From SOKG01 sp964449845 (GTDB taxonomy: Bacteria; Chloroflexota; Dehalococcoidia; SZUA-161): DNA of 7,543 nt. The stretch covers positions 1 through 7,543 of the forward strand of contig CAYVES010000119.1 of assembly GCA_964449845.1 (NCBI GenBank). Reading direction: 5' to 3'. The position numbers and the translations under genes were made by a program. This document shows, piece by piece, positions 5,403 to 7,543 of the stretch (its first letter is position 1; each line of letters opens with the position of its first letter). Under the pieces are notes generated by a model that saw only the letters and a program-made list of their open reading frames with translations, did not search any database and was not told the origin of the DNA.

Positions 5403-5621
5403 CAAGGGCGACCCCCCAAGAAGCTCACGATCGCAGGAAAACGCGCTCCTGTCATGCCAATTGAGCTGGGGAAGGGATCGAGAAGGTATCATATCAGAGT
5501 AGGAGGGATGAAGACCGAATCGTTTGGTTGCACAAGATGGAAGGGCGTGCAGCGGCAAGCTGCATCGGTGGAATGCCCAAAAATAGCGATTCGGGACCAA
5601 GTTGGTGTTGCTACATTCTTA
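5403..5621. other. Spacer with no supported gene
   Basis: The plus-strand frame from 5454 to 5771 is open but has no ribosome site at its first ATG. The internal ATG 5508 has AGGAGGG only one base away, and the frame ends inside the palindromic repeat. No matching family was recognised. I see no promoter or terminator here. Confidence 0.5.
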
Positions 5622-5796
5622 TGTCATTGCGAGGACCCCGATTCATCGGGGGACGAAGCAATCTTGAATGTATATGTGGTGAGATTGCTTCGCGCAGTTT
5701 ACCCTGAACAAGATTCTGCGGTCGCGGAGCCTGTCCTGACCGCGAGATTGTTCGCCTTCGGCTCAGAATGACAAAAGGGAAGGGCTCGCAATGACA
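5622..5796. repeat. Composite palindromic repeat, MITE-like
   Basis: The ends are perfect 12-bp inverted repeats, TGTCATTGCGAG (5622-5633) and CTCGCAATGACA (5785-5796). Inside are a CCCCGA/TCGGGG hairpin (5636-5641/5646-5651), an 11-bp inverted repeat CGAAGCAATCT/AGATTGCTTCG (5654-5664/5682-5692), GCGGTC/GACCGC (5718-5723/5738-5743) and ATTCTG/CAGAAT (5713-5718/5764-5769). A second terminus-like TGTCATTCTGAG reads inward on the minus strand from 5773. The pattern resembles the dispersed TGTCATTGCGAG / TGTCATTCTGAG repeats common in environmental anaerobe genomes, here apparently two variants nested. No transposase is encoded. It separates the CFI-box gene from the ferredoxin-AOR operon. Confidence 0.75.
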
Positions 5797-5868
5797 CCCA
5801 AAACCCCGATTTTTGAAGGTGATCGCTGTTTTTGGGCGGATGCCGGGTGATCGACAGCGTGAGCCCTA

Positions 5869-6333
5869 CTAATTCTGCAAACCCTTGCCGCGCCGCTTCT
5901 TCGCCCACACGACCACTGCCACCGAAGTAAGCGCCAACATCCCCAGTATGGCCAGCTTCTCAGCCAAAGTGGTATCGATAGCCACGATGCTAATAGCTAC
6001 AACAGGTGACAGCGCGACTCTCGCCACCGGCCTGACTGAAGGATGGTCATTGATGAAGCGTGCCACCGGCGGGCTGAAACCCTCGTAGTACAGAGCAGCC
6101 ACGCCGCGTCCCACAGGGTTGGTCATGAGGTACTCGTCGCGGAATTGGCGAACGACGTTCAAGTGTTCATCGTCGGTTGAAGCATAGGCGGCGGCGCATG
6201 CGCAGCAGCCTGCCGCTCCCTCCACTTTTCCCTCTGGGGTTGGAGTAGGCGCCTGAGCATAGCCGTAGCCAATAACACCGAGGATAAGTACAACCGCTAA
6301 CAGTGCAGTCAGCGCAATTGCTAGCTTTCTCAT
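5869..6333 (-). CDS. Exported CFI-box-CTERM-type protein
   Basis: The start ATG 6333-6331 is chosen because GAGGGAG lies just upstream and the signal peptide then begins MRKLAIAL; an ATG 42 bases earlier would precede the predicted start site of the proximal promoter. The 154-residue product has a signal peptide (1-28, cleavage likely after AQA), a short Pro/Thr linker (29-34, PTPTPE), then the CFI-box-CTERM pattern: a Cys box (CCACAAAYAS, 43-52, where CFIATAAYGS is usual), VVRQFRDEYLMTNPVGR (60-76), YYEGFSPPVARFI (82-94), P-V-A-R-V-A-L-S-P-V-V (102-112), a membrane helix (about 127-144) and a basic tail KKRRGKG (145-151). In the family this is a C-terminal domain on larger exported proteins and is thought to act in anchoring or sorting. 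Here it stands almost alone, with no passenger domain. The partner enzyme is not in the window. TAG 5871-5869 ends it. Confidence 0.82.
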   Translation of the reverse strand: MRKLAIALTALLAVVLILGVIGYGYAQAPTPTPEGKVEGAAGCCACAAAYASTDDEHLNVVRQFRDEYLMTNPVGRGVAALYYEGFSPPVARFINDHPSVRPVARVALSPVVAISIVAIDTTLAEKLAILGMLALTSVAVVVWAKKRRGKGLQN

Positions 6334-6361
6334 TCTGCTCCCTCTGCGGTGGAACTGCTCT

Positions 6362-6370
6362 ATTATACCA
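6362..6370 (-). promoter_or_regulatory. Extended -10 promoter of the CFI-box gene
   Basis: On the minus strand TGGTATAAT (6370-6362) is a consensus TATAAT with an extended TGn. The -35 region 17-18 bases upstream is weak (CTGCAA/TGCAAA), as often seen with an extended -10. Start predicted near 6355, giving a 22-base leader. Confidence 0.65.
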
Positions 6371-6430
6371 GACATGGCAAACAGTTTGCAGCGGCCTGCA
6401 AGCTGACCTTTGCCCCAAACCTACAGCACG

Positions 6431-6461
6431 ATTATAAGGCCAACTATAGGCGGTTTGTCAA
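6431..6461 (-). promoter_or_regulatory. Possible distal promoter of the CFI-box gene
   Basis: On the minus strand TTGACA (6461-6456) and TATAAT (6436-6431) are both perfect, but the spacer is 19 bases, longer than optimal. It lies about 100 bases upstream of the start codon and may give a second transcript or need an activator. Confidence 0.45.
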
Positions 6462-6489
6462 TCACCGTTTGTTTCTCGGCCATCTAGAC

Positions 6490-6521
6490 ACTCAAATGTC
6501 CAGATGCTTGAGTATCTGGAC
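6490..6521. promoter_or_regulatory. Overlapping inverted repeats, candidate operator or parS-like site
   Basis: Two interlocked inverted repeats lie just upstream of the parA -35: ACTCAA/TTGAGT (6490-6495/6508-6513) and GTCCAGAT/ATCTGGAC (6498-6505/6514-6521). Their position between divergent promoters fits an operator for autoregulation of the parA cassette, or a centromere-like site for its partner. Function is inferred. Confidence 0.4.
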
Positions 6522-6524
6522 GCC

Positions 6525-6553
6525 TTGACAGCTTTGTTTCAATTTAATACTAT
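6525..6553 (+). promoter_or_regulatory. Promoter of the parA cassette
   Basis: TTGACA (6525-6530), a 17-base spacer and TACTAT (6548-6553). An overlapping TATAAT (6551-6556) would need a 20-base spacer. Start near 6560, only about 12 bases before the GTG start at 6572, so the leader is very short with AGGGG at its 5' end. Confidence 0.65.
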
Positions 6554-6571
6554 AATGTGCAGGGGCTGCTC

Positions 6572-7330
6572 GTGCTAACAGTGGCTGTTTCCAACCAGAA
6601 GGGAGGCTCGGCCAAGACAACCACCGCCATCAATCTCGGGGCGGCGATTGCCAGTCTCGGTAAGCGTGTTCTTCTTGTGGACACCGACCCCCAGGGCCAC
6701 GTGGCCGAGGGCTTTGGTCTCGCCGCGGGCGCTCTGGACAGGGAGCTGTCCCTCGTCCTGGACGGCAAGCTCTCGCTGCCGGAGATCATAATCACTGTCC
6801 GTCCCAACCTCGACCTGGCTCCCAGCAACATAAGGCTATCCTATCTGGAGGCCTCGCTCTTCAGCAGACACCGCCGCGAGGACAAGCTCAAGAACGCTCT
6901 GGCAGCAGCCAAAAACAACTACGACATAATCATCATTGACTGTCCGCCCAGTCTGGGCCTTCTCACAGTGAACGCTCTTTCTGCTGCAGATAGTGTGCTC
7001 ATACCCATGGTGTGCGACTTCTACACAATGCTGGGCGTAGGCCTGCTGCTGGACGTAATCGAGGAGATGAGGGTTGAACTCAATCCCTCCCTGCGAATCC
7101 TCGGCATCCTCCCTACCCGCCTTAATCGCACAATCCACGCCCGTGAGGTGCTGGCGCGCACCAAGCTGGAGCTCAGGGACCGCGTCAAAGTATTCGAACC
7201 GGCGGTAAACGAGAGCGTGCGCTTCAAGGAAGCAGTCGCCGCTGGCAAAACAATCTTCGAGCACGCGCCTGAGATCAAAGGGGCAGAAGCCTACCGAAAC
7301 TTGGCCAAGGAGATCGCCGATGGACTCTAA
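6572..7330 (+). CDS. parA: ParA/Soj-type ATPase (MinD/ParA superfamily)
   Basis: ParA ATPases bind DNA non-specifically as ATP dimers and move partner-bound DNA or protein cargo. The start is taken as GTG 6572 with AGGGG (6561-6565) six bases upstream; the earlier GTG 6557 would lie at or before the transcription start. The 252-residue product matches chromosomal Soj length and has no N-terminal HTH. Motifs: deviant Walker A with signature lysine KGGSAKTT (10-17), Walker A' VDTDPQG (36-42), Walker B IIIIDCPPSLG (119-129) and a typical C-terminal region (E-S-V-R-F-K-E-A, 212-219). The P-loop has Ala14 where most ParA have Gly before the catalytic Lys. TAA 7328-7330 overlaps the next gene by 11 bases, so the two are an operon. 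It could serve chromosome or plasmid partition, or position another cargo. Confidence 0.92.
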   Translation: MLTVAVSNQKGGSAKTTTAINLGAAIASLGKRVLLVDTDPQGHVAEGFGLAAGALDRELSLVLDGKLSLPEIIITVRPNLDLAPSNIRLSYLEASLFSRHRREDKLKNALAAAKNNYDIIIIDCPPSLGLLTVNALSAADSVLIPMVCDFYTMLGVGLLLDVIEEMRVELNPSLRILGILPTRLNRTIHAREVLARTKLELRDRVKVFEPAVNESVRFKEAVAAGKTIFEHAPEIKGAEAYRNLAKEIADGL

Positions 7331-7543
7331 AGAGAGGACGCTTGGTACACGAGCCAGTATCTTCAGGAAAACCGACAAAATTATACCTGAACTCGAACAA
7401 CCCGCGGAGGAGGTGAAGCGCCCCGAGCAGAGACCCGCAAAGCAACGCCGCATCAAAGCCACCTTCTACCTGAACCCGGAGGATGTACTGGCAATCGATG
7501 AAATGCAGAGCAATGAGTTCAGGCGAACGAGCAAGAAACCGGA
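7320..7543 (+). CDS. Probable DNA-binding partner of ParA, partial at window end
   Basis: ATG 7320 has AAGGAG (7307-7312) seven bases upstream, inside the end of parA, and overlaps parA by 11 bases. The frame stays open to the end of the window (74 codons seen, no stop). The N-terminus is basic (LGTRASIFRKTDK, 8-20), followed by a charged linker (about 21-47) and then RIKATFYLNPEDVLAIDEMQ (48-67), a short strand plus helix that resembles the start of a ribbon-helix-helix fold. It lacks the ParB box near the N-terminus (no GERRxRA in what is visible, though the frame is cut). A ribbon-helix-helix centromere or operator-binding partner is the best reading; a ParB-like protein is not excluded until the rest is seen. 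Confidence 0.75.
   Translation, partial: MDSKERTLGTRASIFRKTDKIIPELEQPAEEVKRPEQRPAKQRRIKATFYLNPEDVLAIDEMQSNEFRRTSKKP

Noticed and set aside
5454..5771. Plus-strand open frame of 105 codons
   Set aside because: It ends within the palindromic repeat, has no usable ribosome site (AGGAGGG sits one base from the internal ATG) and no recognisable family.
5818..5859. GGTGATCG direct repeat (5818, 5846) and CGCTGT/ACAGCG inverted repeat after the CFI-box gene
   Set aside because: It could form a weak hairpin on the minus strand but no T tail follows, so it is not called a terminator.
6836..7462. Minus-strand open frame of 208 codons
   Set aside because: Antisense to parA and its partner; the plus-strand frames have clear ATPase motifs and ribosome sites.

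Overview
The window looks like chromosomal DNA from a strictly anaerobic bacterium. A member of the Chloroflexota (Dehalococcoidia-like) is my best guess. That is an inference from three things: a tungsten-type aldehyde:ferredoxin oxidoreductase with its own four-cluster ferredoxin subunit, a CFI-box-CTERM type surface protein, and a dispersed palindromic repeat that begins TGTCATTGCGAG. No rRNA or other decisive taxonomic marker is present. Shine-Dalgarno sites are strong (AGGAGGTGA, AGGAGG, AAGGAG) and several promoters have near-consensus sigma70 boxes.

Layout. 84-158 is an initiator tRNA-fMet, followed by a perfect 34-bp palindrome. From about 206 to 1461 there is no large gene, but there are two compact transcription units. 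The first has a promoter at 416-444, a structured leader, a 49-residue hydrophobic mini-protein (656-805) and a terminator at 897-930. The second has a promoter at 1265-1293 that reads straight into about 90 nt with a hairpin and a terminator and no ORF, so it is a candidate small RNA. 1462-2323 (minus) is a short-chain dehydrogenase/reductase gene broken by one extra base in a run of five C (plus strand) just before its catalytic Tyr. 2481-2557 holds an array of 11-bp-phased TTGTAA repeats, like an OmpR/PhoB-family binding site, ahead of a 64-residue orphan gene (2624-2818, plus).

2856-5215 (minus) is a two-gene operon: a [4Fe-4S] ferredoxin subunit, then an AOR-family tungsten enzyme, joined by an ATGA overlap. 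It is driven by a near-consensus promoter at 5374-5402 through a hairpin-rich leader of about 150 nt. Together they should oxidise an aldehyde, or reduce an acid, and exchange electrons with ferredoxin or another carrier. 5403-5868 is non-coding and carries a 175-bp composite palindromic repeat. 5869-6333 (minus) encodes a small exported protein with a divergent CFI box and a C-terminal membrane anchor. Its promoters diverge from that of a parA-like gene (6572-7330, plus). The parA-like gene overlaps a downstream gene, cut by the window end, that looks like a ribbon-helix-helix partner; together they make a probable partition-type cassette.

The parts most worth attention are the two small transcription units beside the tRNA, the phased repeat array, the structured leader of the tungsten-enzyme operon, and the parA cassette with its GK-to-AK P-loop and non-ParB-looking partner.
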